Shown here in pieces: positions 25,601-35,829 of a stretch of DNA of 64,000 nucleotides; the first letter of the stretch is position 1, and each line of letters starts with the position of its first letter. The translations under genes were made by a program, and so were the position numbers. Under the pieces are notes generated by a model. That model made no database searches, was not told the DNA's origin, and saw nothing but the letters and a program-made list of their open reading frames with translations. This DNA is from Mytilus galloprovincialis (taxonomy: Eukaryota > Mollusca > Bivalvia > Mytilida > Mytilidae): assembly GCF_965363235.1 (NCBI RefSeq), contig NC_134848.1:64670681-64734680 (forward strand), read 5' to 3'.

Positions 25601-25623
25601 AGGTAAAAATGTAACTCACCCAT
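19617..25623 (-). CDS. Gene B: single-pass membrane protein with TQT-repeat cytoplasmic tail
   Basis: Three exons on the minus strand: 25623-25620 (ATG plus G), 24396-24249 (membrane exon) and 21273-19617. Phases agree at both joins (G|AT and AG|T), giving 602 residues. The start is MDSHGINILIGCLVGVFVIA, with a helix at about 8-28 and then RRRK, so the predicted topology is a tiny outside N-terminus and a long inside tail. Five TQT tripeptides lie at about 162, 203, 213, 223 and 233; the last four are exactly ten residues apart, separated by Gln/Glu-rich linkers. Next come a Tyr/Pro-rich segment (about 285-331), a basic stretch, and blocks shared with gene A. TQT is the anchor of many dynein light chain LC8 ligands, so a multivalent LC8 partner is a reasonable hypothesis. 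The long open frame begins upstream of its first in-frame ATG, which is explained by the upstream exons. The family is not recognised. Confidence 0.9.
21785..21950 (+). repeat. Dispersed repeat, CTCGGAGTTCAGTA family
   Basis: Contains CTAGCTATAAAACCAGTTTT, CACCATTTTCTACATGGGAA, GGAATATGACAGTTTTTAT and GTCGGAGTTCGGTATTTAT. It lies in intron 2 of gene B. Confidence 0.65.
22474..22518 (-). other. Possible 45-bp cassette exon in gene B intron 2
   Basis: On the minus strand an acceptor ending AAAATACAG and a donor GTATGA bound 45 bases, a multiple of three. Spliced between the membrane exon and the tail exon in their existing phase (two bases in, one base out) it stays open and adds 15 residues: the junction codon AGT (S) becomes AGA (R), followed by LFRYLNSLKANPGKR. 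The insertion would lie just inside the membrane. Another frame of the same 45 bases also reads openly (TVSLPEFPESESRKA) but does not fit the flanking phases. Use in transcripts is unknown. Confidence 0.4.
23221..23617. mobile_element. MITE with TTAA ends (TTAAGGATGT family)
   Basis: The left end is TTAAGGATGTTTGCTG and the reverse complement of the right end is TTAAGGATGTCTGCTT. It is 397 bp, has no coding frame, and lies inside intron 2 of gene B. Confidence 0.8.
25003..25145 (+). repeat. Dispersed repeat, CTCGGAGTTCAGTA family
   Basis: Contains CTAGCTATAAAACCAACTTA, CGTTTTCTACACTAGAAAAT and TCGGTTGATGTGTCCAC. It lies in intron 1 of gene B. Confidence 0.6.
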
Positions 25624-25850
25624 CTTCTATCGAAAAGTATCACTGCGAAATTTTCATCATCTTAAAGAAAATTATATATTTCCGATTGGAAACAAGGCGT
25701 AAAATGTATATGTAATAGAAAATATATCTTGCGTATCTGGGCGGAAACGTCGTCAGAAAAAGTGAATTTAAATTATTATATTGCATCCATTTAATAAAAA
25801 AAAAAATATAAACTCCCCAGCAACATGTTACATATTTACAAACATATCAA
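25624..25850 (-). promoter_or_regulatory. Upstream region of gene B, conserved with gene A, containing the same uORF
   Basis: This is the counterpart of the gene A upstream block. The uORF at 25657-25640 (minus) reads ATG AAA ATT TCG CAG TGA, with one further in-frame ATG directly before it. Its stop is again 16 bases from the main ATG. The matching spacing and frame in two diverged paralogues suggest a retained 5' UTR element, although shared ancestry alone could also explain it. Confidence 0.5.
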
Positions 25851-26589
25851 TGATAATGTTTATATTGTGAAAACACAAAGGTTAATTCATGTTAATGTTT
25901 TATAAATAACATACACCTTTTACATATATAATTCATCCTTTTGATGGAAATGGTTGCTGCACATAATTACTTTCCGTATGAGTAAATATTCTAATATGAT
26001 CTTCCTGCTCATTAGATTATTGATTATTGGCTGGTTGAATACATGTATTGTATTAGTTTCAATTCAAATACAAAGAACTACAATAAAAGACACATTAATA
26101 TATGAACCATTATGCATTTGAAGAAGATTTTTCTTTGATGATAGAAACAAAAATCTGAAATACGAAAATAAATTAAACAAGTAAATAATCAATGTTTAGC
26201 AATACAATACATTCAAAATAGCATTAAAGGATAAAGACAACAAAGACACCCTGATAACGGGCGTGTAAACATATGGATGATTTGCATTCTAGCATCGCTG
26301 GCATTTATTACGTGACAGTTGAGCAATAACTTATCTTTACTTTGCTTTGATAAATCTGTGTGTTAAAATTTCTAATGCCATAATTCTGCCATAATTCTAC
26401 AGTGATATGGTCTTTCTCGGTCACGTAGGTTGCCTAGAAAATTTCCGATTAATAGATTATCACATTGTTGTCGCTTTTCAATAAGCTGGTAGCTGAGCAG
26501 CATACTCTTGTTTGAAATCATCTACTTACAATAGTTGTACGATACTATGCTTTTAATGGTTTTATATTTGTCTTGTTGGGGCCTTGTTG

Positions 26590-27150
26590 TAAACAGATTG
26601 TTCATTGTTGAAGGCCACACGTTAACCAAGAGTATTTAATTTCTATGACACAAGTCTCTTGCTGAGTGTTGTCTTATATCTTCTCATGTTTATATTCAAA
26701 AAGAATGTATAGTCCTTTTGTATTGAAATGTTATGATTATAACTTTGTTTACAAAAGAGAAAAAAAAACATGATCAAAACCTGGTTTTATTTTCGGAATT
26801 CAAATATTCAGTGTCGAACACTGCGGATATGAAATAATCTGTTCGAATGCATATATCACTTTATCTATGCATGTCAATATGCAAAGAACAAAAGTATATG
26901 CGGTATGCAGATTGTTCATTGCTGAAGGCCACACGGTGTTCAAGAATATGTAATGTATGTGACACAAGTCTCTTGCTGAGTGCTGTCTTATATCTTCTTC
27001 TCATGCTTATATTCGAAAAGAATGTATAGTGCCTATATATTGAAATGTTATGAATATAACTTTGTTCACAAAGTTGCAAAAAATAGAGAAATAAAGATAT
27101 ATGATGAAAACCTGGTTTTATTTTCGGAATTCAAATATTCAGTTACGATG
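26590..27150. repeat. Tandem duplication, period about 320 bp
   Basis: The blocks at 26590-26816 and 26908-27144 share CAGATTGTTCATTGYTGAAG, GACACAAGTCTCTTGCTGAG and TTTATTTTCGGAATTCAAAT. Moderately diverged, non-coding. Confidence 0.85.
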
Positions 27151-27464
27151 TGCCTCATCAATTTTTTAAATCACGCAAAAAACAAACATAAAACTAGACA
27201 AATTGATGACAATGGATGAATTTCATTTTTGCTGGTAATTTATAGATCTTCAGAGAACCTTTGTTCCAACCTTTATCTTATATAAATTTTAAACGTATGT
27301 GCATATGTCCTTTAATCGAGTTGGTTTTGTGTCAGTAATTTCGTTATTCATGTGCGTGGGTGTGGGTGTGGTTATGGGTGTTTTTTTTTTATTATTATTT
27401 TCTATTTTAAAATGTAAGTATAACTAGTACTTTATATGTTTTTCTCACACTGATCTCTAAGTTT

Positions 27465-28932
27465 GAATCTATTTTTTTCCCTCATTTGTAAGGATGTGAT
27501 CGCATTCAGCCTAACTGCAGTCGAGCGATTCAATTCAAGTAAGATAAATGTATATCTATAAATCAAACTCGTTTTATATTTTTTCGAAAATTAAAACACT
27601 TTAGATTTCTTCGGTTTATTAAATGACCCAAGTGCAAATACATACAAATGAATATTATTTACATAGATACTTGTTTTATAATTTAAATGATTTCGTTAAA
27701 AATAATGTGAAAAGCCATGAAAAACATTTTTGGCAAAAGTAGCGTTTTCATCTTTAATGTTTATGTCTGATTTCTTTTGAAGTAAAGCAATGATATACAA
27801 AGTTTTAAACAAATTGCAACTCCGGCTTTGTAAAGTGTGATGACCTTGAATTTTTATTTTGAAGGTCGTTATTTCTTAAGACATTGACATTCATTTGTAT
27901 TTAAGGTATTATACGTATATTTTCATTTAATTTGTTCAACTTTTATACCACAAGATGTTTAGCTAACAAACACTGAAAACTTCATTTGTGTTAGCCTCTA
28001 TAATTATAATATCGATTAACATATTTTCTTGCTTTTCATCTGTTTCATAAAGCATCGACGATAATTAACTTTTCCAATTTAAATCAAATTGTAAACCTGA
28101 TTTCCACTATAAAATGGTCGAGTTAATATCTGAGGTAATTAAAGTGGTTTCAGTTGTATCCTAGGTTATTACCTTACCGTATTTTTCACAACTTTTATTG
28201 CTTTTAAATTTTTTTTTAGAAATAATAATAGCCCCTATGAATTATTTCTATTGTATTATGACAAATACTGCAATTCTTTTGGATCAAAGCGCTCCAGTTG
28301 AAGTCAATTATTTGCCGTTCTCGTAAATAAATGCACTTTTATATTCACGTGAAAGAACGGAGCAAACTCAGCTAGTGACATGCTTAAACTATTTACAATA
28401 AAGAATTTAGATGAATTAAAAAAAATATTTAATTATATTTAAAAAGAAATTACTTATGATACATTTTCTCATCGTTTGTTTACGTTTTCTTGTTTTGAAG
28501 ACTTTCGGTTTAACATTCCTGCATTACATTCTTATTTTCTTACGTCATCGTTCAATGACTTCGTGAAACTCATTCATAAAAACGTGGGTGTAATATCGCA
28601 TAAGCCGAAACAATACATTCATATTTTACCACGGGTATGTACTCAACGCGTTTGAAGAACGTCATATTAGAATCGAAATTATATAGCCAATAACTGTTTA
28701 GTGTCTTTAAATATCAGCTGTATTTGTACAAGGCTAAGAAGAGGTGTAGTGCGAGCTTTAGCGAGCTATTACTCATGTTTCGAGCCGAATACAAATACAG
28801 CTGATACCTAAAGACACTAAACAGTTATTGTCTTTATCCTGCAATTAATTCTGTATATTGTTTGTGCTTTGAAAGTCACAAAAACTGACATTAGTTGCAA
28901 TTTTTTTTCCGATTTAGAATCCCTTGAGGCCC
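27465..28932. repeat. Near-identical tandem duplication, unit 1
   Basis: A 1468-base unit from GAATCTATTTTTTTCCCTC to CCCTTGAGGCCC, followed directly by a second copy. The copies differ by scattered single bases and small indels only. No gene is seen in it. Confidence 0.95.
28689..28829. repeat. Inverted repeat inside unit 1
   Basis: The left arm starts AATAACTGTTTAGTGTCTTT; the right arm ends AAAGACACTAAACAGTTATT. The arms are about 40 bases, imperfect, with a loop of about 60 bases. A hairpin or small foldback element. Confidence 0.85.
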
Positions 28933-30385
28933 GAATCTATTTTTTCCCTCATTTGTAAGGATGTGATCGCATTCAGACTAACTGCAGTCGAGCGATTCAA
29001 TTCAAGTAAGATAAATGTATATCTATAAATCAAACTCGTTTTATATTTTTTCGAAAATTAAAACACTTTAGATTTCTTCGGTTTATTAAATGACCCAAGT
29101 GCAAATACATACAAATGAATATTATTTACATAGATACTTGTTTTATAATTTAAATGATTTCGTTAAAAATAATGTGAGAAGCCATGAAAAACATTTTTGG
29201 CAAAAGTAGCGTTTTCATCTTTAATGTTTATGTCTGATTTCTTTTGAAGTAAAGCAATGATATACAAAGTTTTAAACAAATTGCAACTCCGGCTTTGTAA
29301 AGTGTGATGACCTTGAATTTTTATTTTGAAGGTCGTTATTTCTTAAGACATTGACATTCATTTGTATTTAAGGTATTATACGTATATTTTCATTTTATTT
29401 GTTCAACTTTTATACCACAAGATGTTTAGCTAACAAACACTGAAAACTTCATCTGTGTTAGCCTCTATAATTATAATATCGATTAACATATTTTCTTGCT
29501 TTTCATCTGTTTCATAAAGCATCGACGATAATTAACTTTTCCAATTTAAATCAAATTGTAAACCTGATTTCCACTTTAAAATGGTCGAGTTAATATCTGA
29601 GGTAATTAAAGTGGTTTCAGTTGTATCCTAGGTTATTACCTTACCGTATTTTTCACAACTTTTATTGCTTTTAAATTTTTTTTTGAAATAATAATAGCCC
29701 CTATGAATTATTTCTATTGTATTATGACAAATACTGCAATTCTTTTGGATCAAAGCGCTCCAGTTGAAGTCAATTATTTGCCGTTCCCGTAAATAAATGC
29801 ACTTTTATATTCACGTGAAAGAACGGAGCAAACTCAGCTAGTGACATGCTTCAACTATTTACAATAAAGAATTTAGATGAATTAAAAAAAATATTTAATT
29901 ATATTTAAAAACAAATTACTTATGATACATTTTCTCATCGTTTGTTTACGTTTTCTTGTTTTGAAGACTTTCGGTTTAACATTCCTGCATTACATTCTTA
30001 TTTTCTTACGTCATCGTGAAACTCATTCATAAAAACGTGGGTGTAATATCGCATAAGCCGAAACAATACATTCATATTTTACCACGGGTCTGTACTCAAC
30101 GCATTTGAAGAACGTCATATTAGAATCGAAATTATATAGCCAATAACTGTTTAGTGTCTTTAAATATCAGCTGTATTTGTACAAGGCTAAGAAGAGGTGT
30201 AGTGCGAGCTTTAGCGAGCTATTACTCATGTTTCGAGCCGAATACAAATACAGCTGATACCTAAAGACACTAAACAGTTATTGTCTTTATCCTGCACTTA
30301 ATTCTGTATATTGTTTGTGCTTTGAAAGTCACAAAAACTGACATTTGTTGCAATTTTTTTTCCGATTTAGAATCCCTTGAGGCCC
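28933..30385. repeat. Near-identical tandem duplication, unit 2
   Basis: About 1453 bases. It lacks 13 bases present in unit 1 near 28550 (between CATCG and CGTGAAACTC-type flanks). The small open frame at its end has no support as a gene. Confidence 0.95.
30142..30282. repeat. Inverted repeat inside unit 2
   Basis: The duplicate of the unit 1 hairpin with the same arms. Related words (CAGCATAGAGATATATGTAG, GCAGGATAAA) recur at 30930-31010. Confidence 0.85.
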
Positions 30386-32160
30386 GCGTAGTAATATTAA
30401 AATCACATTTAACGGAAGACGGGTTCGCAAAAACAGAATCTCGAATGGTCAACAATAATACATCGCTCAAGGTGAATAATAATCTATTTTAACAAAATAA
30501 CTTATTTCAACAGTAAAAACAAATAACAAAACATTGTCTAATTTGATACAGAAGTGTATGAGTTGTCCTACGCTTCAGAATTTTGAACTGAACTTGACAT
30601 TCACTTAACATATATGCTGCAATTGACATGATTGATTTTATTACACATGTACACATTCAAGTTTTGAAATCGATGATTGTCGTAGTAGGAAAAACTGCTG
30701 TTCATGTTTGTCTGTAATCAGAAATTTGTTTTAATACTTATTGCTCTAAAGAAATTAATGTTTGAAACCAAAAAAAAACGTATAACTAATCGTTAGTGCA
30801 CATCAAGTCAAACAATACGTCATTGAAATGTGACTGCAATACACATTCTGAGGTAACGCAAGTTCATACAACACTCGTCAAAAGCAAAACACAAGCTTGG
30901 TCCGGAAGTGAGCGGAGCTGTAAAGCGATATCTGGATAGTATTCAGATACAGCATAGAGATATATGTAGGGCTGTATCTGTATAGTAAGACACCTAATTG
31001 CAGGATAAAACTTTAGATATGAAACGGAATTGCTGTATATGTATTATCCCTTATTTCAAGTTTAGCTTTTAATGTGATTTAGTCTTCCAACTGTTTTGAT
31101 TCGAGCGGTACGTCCCTTATACATGTTATAAGTCTTGCGTCAAAGAAGAGAGCGTCTGGCGTACCAAATTATGAAGTGTTATCTTTCATTTTTTTGTAAT
31201 TGGCGCTACCTTTAAAATCAATTGCAAATTTGAATGCCATTTCCTTTAATCTATAGATTCGTCCCAACCTGCTTCAGTTACTTTATTTAGTCAAATAACA
31301 TCGGACATCAAGTTGCAATAGAAACGTATGAAAATAATGTGTCTACTTCCCAGGTTTTATGTGTTTATCTTATGTAGTCTCGTGTATATCTTTAAAAGCA
31401 TAGTTTTGATTGCTCCGTTCTGTAAATTTTACGATACATTGTCTAGACAAGGGTCTGTTCATAGCTCTTATAGATATGTATATTGTTCAACATGATGACT
31501 TTTGTTTTTTTTCATAAACATATACACAACATACTTTTTGTATTTAGTTTGAACCCCATAAAAAATGTTTCTTTATTTTTATGTAATGGAATATCTGTTA
31601 TAGGACAATACATATACTAAATATATATGGTTAATTTCATGTTTTACATTGACTACTTCGTGGACTATTTTAAATTCTAAATCCGTTTTAATAGTTAAAA
31701 AATTGATTTTGTGAAATTTGATTCAATTTATTTATAATTCTCTATGTATGATAGAATACATGGTATGGTAGGAATTTACTGTCATAACGGTACAAGTAAA
31801 TACGGAACATCAATATGGGTACTTCATGCATGTATCCAATATCACATGATATTGAGACTTCTATCCATTCATTTGACTTGACAACTATGAAATAAAGTGC
31901 AATATTATCTATAATTACATCCCGTATCACGTACTATATATTTGTAATTAAACAATACTTTCCATAGTTTTACTCTCCAGTCAATCTTTGAGGCATTGGG
32001 TTTTGGACACAGGCTTCCGACACTTCTCACTATACTTAAAATGTAGTTTGACTGAGTTAACTAGTTTTGGTTGATTTTAAAATACCTACAAAAATAAGGA
32101 TGACTTATATTCAGGTCTATGCTTTTTCAACAACCAAATATGTGTACGTATTTTGTAAAA
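30386..32160. other. Non-coding stretch
   Basis: AT-rich, with no convincing exon. A hairpin-related remnant lies near 30930-31010. Confidence 0.4.
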
Positions 32161-32164
32161 GACT

Positions 32165-32265
32165 TATCTAGTTATAAAGCCAGGGCTAATTCACCATTTT
32201 CTACATAAGGAAATGTCTGTTCCAAGATAGAAGTATGACAGTTGTTTTTCATTCATTTAGAATAA
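32165..32265 (+). repeat. Dispersed repeat, CTCGGAGTTCAGTA family (5' part)
   Basis: Contains CTAGTTATAAAGCCAGGGCT, CACCATTTTCTACATAAGGA and TATGACAGTTGTTTTTCATT. Confidence 0.6.
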
Positions 32266-32669
32266 TACTAGAATAAAGCTAGATAAAAAAATTAATTATC
32301 TAATTACTACTACAATTAAATATTAATTAGTATTATAATTTTCACTGTTATTTATTGTAAGTAAGACAAGTCATACAAATCTGATCTTGAATTTCATCCA
32401 AATTCTTTCTTCATTTTCGGAACACGTTTTAGAAATTTAAATGTGACGTCACTTTGGGCGTTGCATTAACTATGGCTAACAGGGCTGTGATTTTGTAATG
32501 TATTCGTTTTTATTCTATAGCTAGTCACCACTTCAGTTTAATCATGTATATCTATTATATATATAGTTATTTTATCAAATTTACTGTTTGCAAAACTATG
32601 TATTATTCTTGATAATTATGATATTTTTGTCCCAGGCGGATTACCCTGGCCTCGCACATTTTTGAAACT

Positions 32670-32780
32670 TTGGGTCCTCGACGATCTTCAACTTTGTAGT
32701 TGTTATGGCTTTCAAGCTTTTTACATCTGACCATAGTTTTGTGTGGACGAAGCGCGCGTCTGGCGTATAAAAATATTTTT
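32670..32780 (+). repeat. Dispersed repeat, GACGAAACGCGCG family (diverged)
   Basis: Contains TCGACGATCTTCAACTTTG and GACGAAGCGCGCGTCTGGCG. Confidence 0.6.
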
Positions 32781-32914
32781 TTAACTTGTTACCTTTTAAT
32801 GGCTATTATTCGTTTGTTTCTCTGTCTTATATTTTGTCCCATTTATCTGTTTATTTATTGTAACCCTGTCGTGTAATGTTGTCATTTTAATGTTATAATT
32901 AACACTGTCATTAA

Positions 32915-33240
32915 AGCGGGAGGTTTGGCATGCCACAAAACAGGTTCAACCCACCATTTTTTCATAAAATGCCCAGTTCCAAGTCAGGAAAATGGCCATT
33001 GTTACATTATAGTTCGTTTCTGTGTGTGTTACATTTCGGTGTTGTGTCTCTGTTATGTCGAAGTTCTCTTATATTTGATACATTTTCCTCAGTTTTAGTT
33101 CTAACCCGGATTTGTTTTTTCTCTATCAATATACGAGTTTTGAACAGCGGTATACTACTGTTGCCTTTATTTAATGTGTTTGAGCCTCCGATTTGCCATA
33201 TGATAAGGAATTCTTCGTTTTGAAACCCTGGAATTTCGTT
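32915..33240 (+). repeat. Dispersed repeat, GGGAGGTTTGGCATGCCA family
   Basis: Contains GGAGGTTTGGCATGCCACAA, GTTCAACCCACCATTTTTTC and AACCCGGATTTGTTTTTTCT. Parts recur at 12705-12770, 36297-36370 and, reversed, 6690-6760. The 97-codon frame on it is a repeat shadow. Confidence 0.65.
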
Positions 33241-33267
33241 TCGTTTCGTTTGTTCTCTTTTTATTTT

Positions 33268-33965
33268 TTGAGATCAAAAATTTAAAAAACAATTGTGCTC
33301 ATTTTTTTCAAAACAAACATGATATTTTTTTCATTTTTTATAGAACTTAGTCCGAACAATGACATCATATCACAATCAATGCAAAATAACCACTCATGAC
33401 AGTAACTTTTTATATCAGTATTTTGGTTAAAAGGTGTTATCCCTTGTTTTTGACATTGAAATTAACTTTTACAGATTTTTTTAGTTCAAATAATTGAAAA
33501 ACTAATGTGCTCAATTTTTACAAAACAAACATGACATTTTTTTCATTTTTTATAGAACTTAGTCCGAACAATGACATCATATCACAATCAATGCAAAATA
33601 ACCCCTCATGACAGTAACTTCTTATATCAGTATTTTGGTTAAAAGTTGTTATCGCTATTTTGTGCATTTTTCCTGTGATCTTTTTTTGTGATAATTTTCA
33701 TATCATGCTTCTCGCTTGAGATGGAAAATTATCGATAGAAACTAAGCATGCACGTGGCGTTGCTAACGAAATTGACATGAAATTGACAACGTCGTCTAAG
33801 GTAAAATAGCGATAAAAAGATTATCATTGTTCATCTCAACTCGATTGCCTTTCTCGCTTTCGCCGTCCCGGCTCAAGCGAGAAAATCAATCTCGTTGAGA
33901 TGATCACTGATAATCTATAATTATCCCTTGTTTTTGACATTGAAATTAACTTTTACAGATTTGTT
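33268..33965. repeat. 212-bp tandem duplication, second unit interrupted
   Basis: Units start near 33268 and 33480. They share GAACTTAGTCCGAACAATGA, CATCATATCACAATCAATGC and TTTTTGACATTGAAATTAAC. The end of unit 2 is displaced to 33921-33965 by the foldback element. Confidence 0.85.
33653..33920. mobile_element. Foldback (hairpin) element with TTAT target duplication
   Basis: The element is 268 bp. Its second half is an imperfect inverted repeat: GATTATCA..TCATCTCAAC on one side, GTTGAGATGATCACTGATAA on the other. It sits inside the second unit of a 212-bp tandem repeat, and the first unit preserves the uninterrupted site (GTTATCCCTTG). TTAT occurs at both borders. Confidence 0.8.
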
Positions 33966-34005
33966 TTTGTAAATTATCCTTTCAGTAGTTGTGTTATAGA
34001 GCGTT

Positions 34006-34835
34006 ACAATCAGTTAAACGCCATATAGAATAGGACCTTCATGCTAGTAATAGATAAGATTTTTTTTTCATTTAGTAGTTACAATGTTGTTTGCAAAGTA
34101 TAATATACAATGTCTGATCAGCTTAAAACCTACCTAAGGATTATTATTTATATTATACAATTCAAATTGTTTTGGTTTCTTGCAACATAGGTCAATTGGT
34201 ATTATTTTTTTAATATGACAAATTAATCATCTACTGAATTAAAATTGCGTGTGTTATCGTTCAATCGGATATGGGAACTTATGATTTAATTAAAGGTGAT
34301 AAAATAATTCAGTTGTAACGTCTTATTCGTAATATGAGGCAGGCATTACCTGTAAATGGGGACGAAGTATGTATGAATTATTTTTTTGTAACTTGAATAT
34401 TTGTTAAAAAAAAAGAAACGGAAATACCGTAACGTTTCCGATTTTGGTTCTGTTTTTAGTGATTTTAGTTGTGACGTTATTTAAGGTTATGACGTCATAT
34501 GCAATGTAAACAAAGAAACGCTATCATCAGGTAACATTTTTTCATATTAAAAATGAAATTGGTATTGCGTTCCTTCCTATTTTATACTAGACTGATAAAT
34601 ATATATTTTACTCAAAGTTTCATACAAAGGAGACCGGAAAAAGGAAGTACATTGTAGATTTCTGTGCAGATGCGAGAATTCAAAACATGACATAATAAAA
34701 ATTGAACGATTTTGAGTTCATTAGTACAATGAAATATTCCCAATTTTTTTATTATTTTTTTATTCACTTTTCTACTGTTATTGGGGACTTCGTCCCCAAA
34801 TTAAATCGGTTCGTATTTATCAGAAAAAAGTAAAA
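34006..34835. other. Non-coding stretch
   Basis: No exon or bounded repeat is recognised. Confidence 0.35.
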
Positions 34836-35005
34836 TAACAAAAATACCGAACTCCGAGTTATATACCAAACGGGAAGTCCTTAAGCAAATTACAAAATGA
34901 TAATAGCAAATAAATCACACGGATGGACAACAATTGTCATATTCCTGACGTGGTACAGGCATTGTTTAATGTAGAAAATGGTGGACCAGACATGGTTTTA
35001 TAGCT
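34836..35005 (-). repeat. Dispersed repeat, CTCGGAGTTCAGTA family
   Basis: On the minus strand it holds CTAGCTATAAAACCATGTCT, CACCATTTTCTACATTAAAC, GGAATATGACAATTGTTGTC and AACTCGGAGTTCGGTATTTT. Confidence 0.7.
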
Positions 35006-35689
35006 AGATAAACATCTCTGTTGTATGTTAGTCTCTGATTACAAAACTTTCAACCATAGATCAATTGACATGCATTTTACCAACCAAATGTCATGGTACG
35101 ACCTTAAACACTGAGCAAAACATAGGACGCATGGCAAGCTATAAAAGATCGCTCATGGCAATTGTAAAACGAATTAAAAAAGAACATGATGTATGTACAA
35201 CCAAATTACTGATAAACAAATAGAATATTAAGCAAAACACTACAACCACTATATTGCAGGCCCTAGACTATTAAAAAGCACATGCACATGCGGCGGTATT
35301 CAACATGTTTACGAAATCCAAACCTCCCCTTACATAAGACAGCTTGGTAACATCACCAAACACAAGAACAATTATCACAAATCATCTTTGACTCATCACT
35401 TTGAGAAAATGCAAATAAAACGCAACTAGTAATAATAAACAATGTTTTTGTTCATAAGCATAACGCTGTTATGGTAATACATTCATTAGTTTTGTTTAAA
35501 TGTTTTACTTGCACAATAAAGAAGTTGCAATGGGTAAGAAGTTTATTGAATAATAATCTGTAAGTCAGAAACTGTATTTCTTTTATAGATTTCTTTTTCT
35601 TTATCTGCTCGATTTTACTTGCAATAGGTTCAGAAGAAAACCTAAATGATGATTAGGTGGTTTGACTTGTAAATGGCAGAAGTCCTTTC

Positions 35690-35820
35690 TTCTCTAAACG
35701 ACTCATCAGTGACGCTCTTATGAAAAAGGTTAAAAGGCAAAAATACGATACTGAAGAGCACTGAGGAGAAACAATTTCAAAAGGTTATTCCAAATACAGC
35801 TAAGGTAATATTTTCCTGGA
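35690..35820 (-). repeat. Dispersed repeat, GACGAAACGCGCG family (partial)
   Basis: The minus strand carries CTCAGTGCTCTTCAGTATCG and AGCGTCACTGATGAGTCG. The GACGAAACGCGCG end is missing. Confidence 0.6.
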
Positions 35821-35829
35821 GGTAAAAAA

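Larger units (their letters stand above)
21274..25619 (-). other. Gene B introns 1 and 2
   Basis: Intron 1 (25619-24397) and intron 2 (24248-21274) hold dispersed repeats, the TTAA-flanked MITE at 23221-23617, the candidate 45-bp cassette exon, and a loosely repeated block at 22740-22960 (CAACAGTG..., CCTTAAGTCAAT...). Confidence 0.6.

Noticed and set aside
32930-33223. 97-codon plus-strand frame
   Set aside because: It lies wholly within a dispersed repeat whose other copies do not keep the frame.
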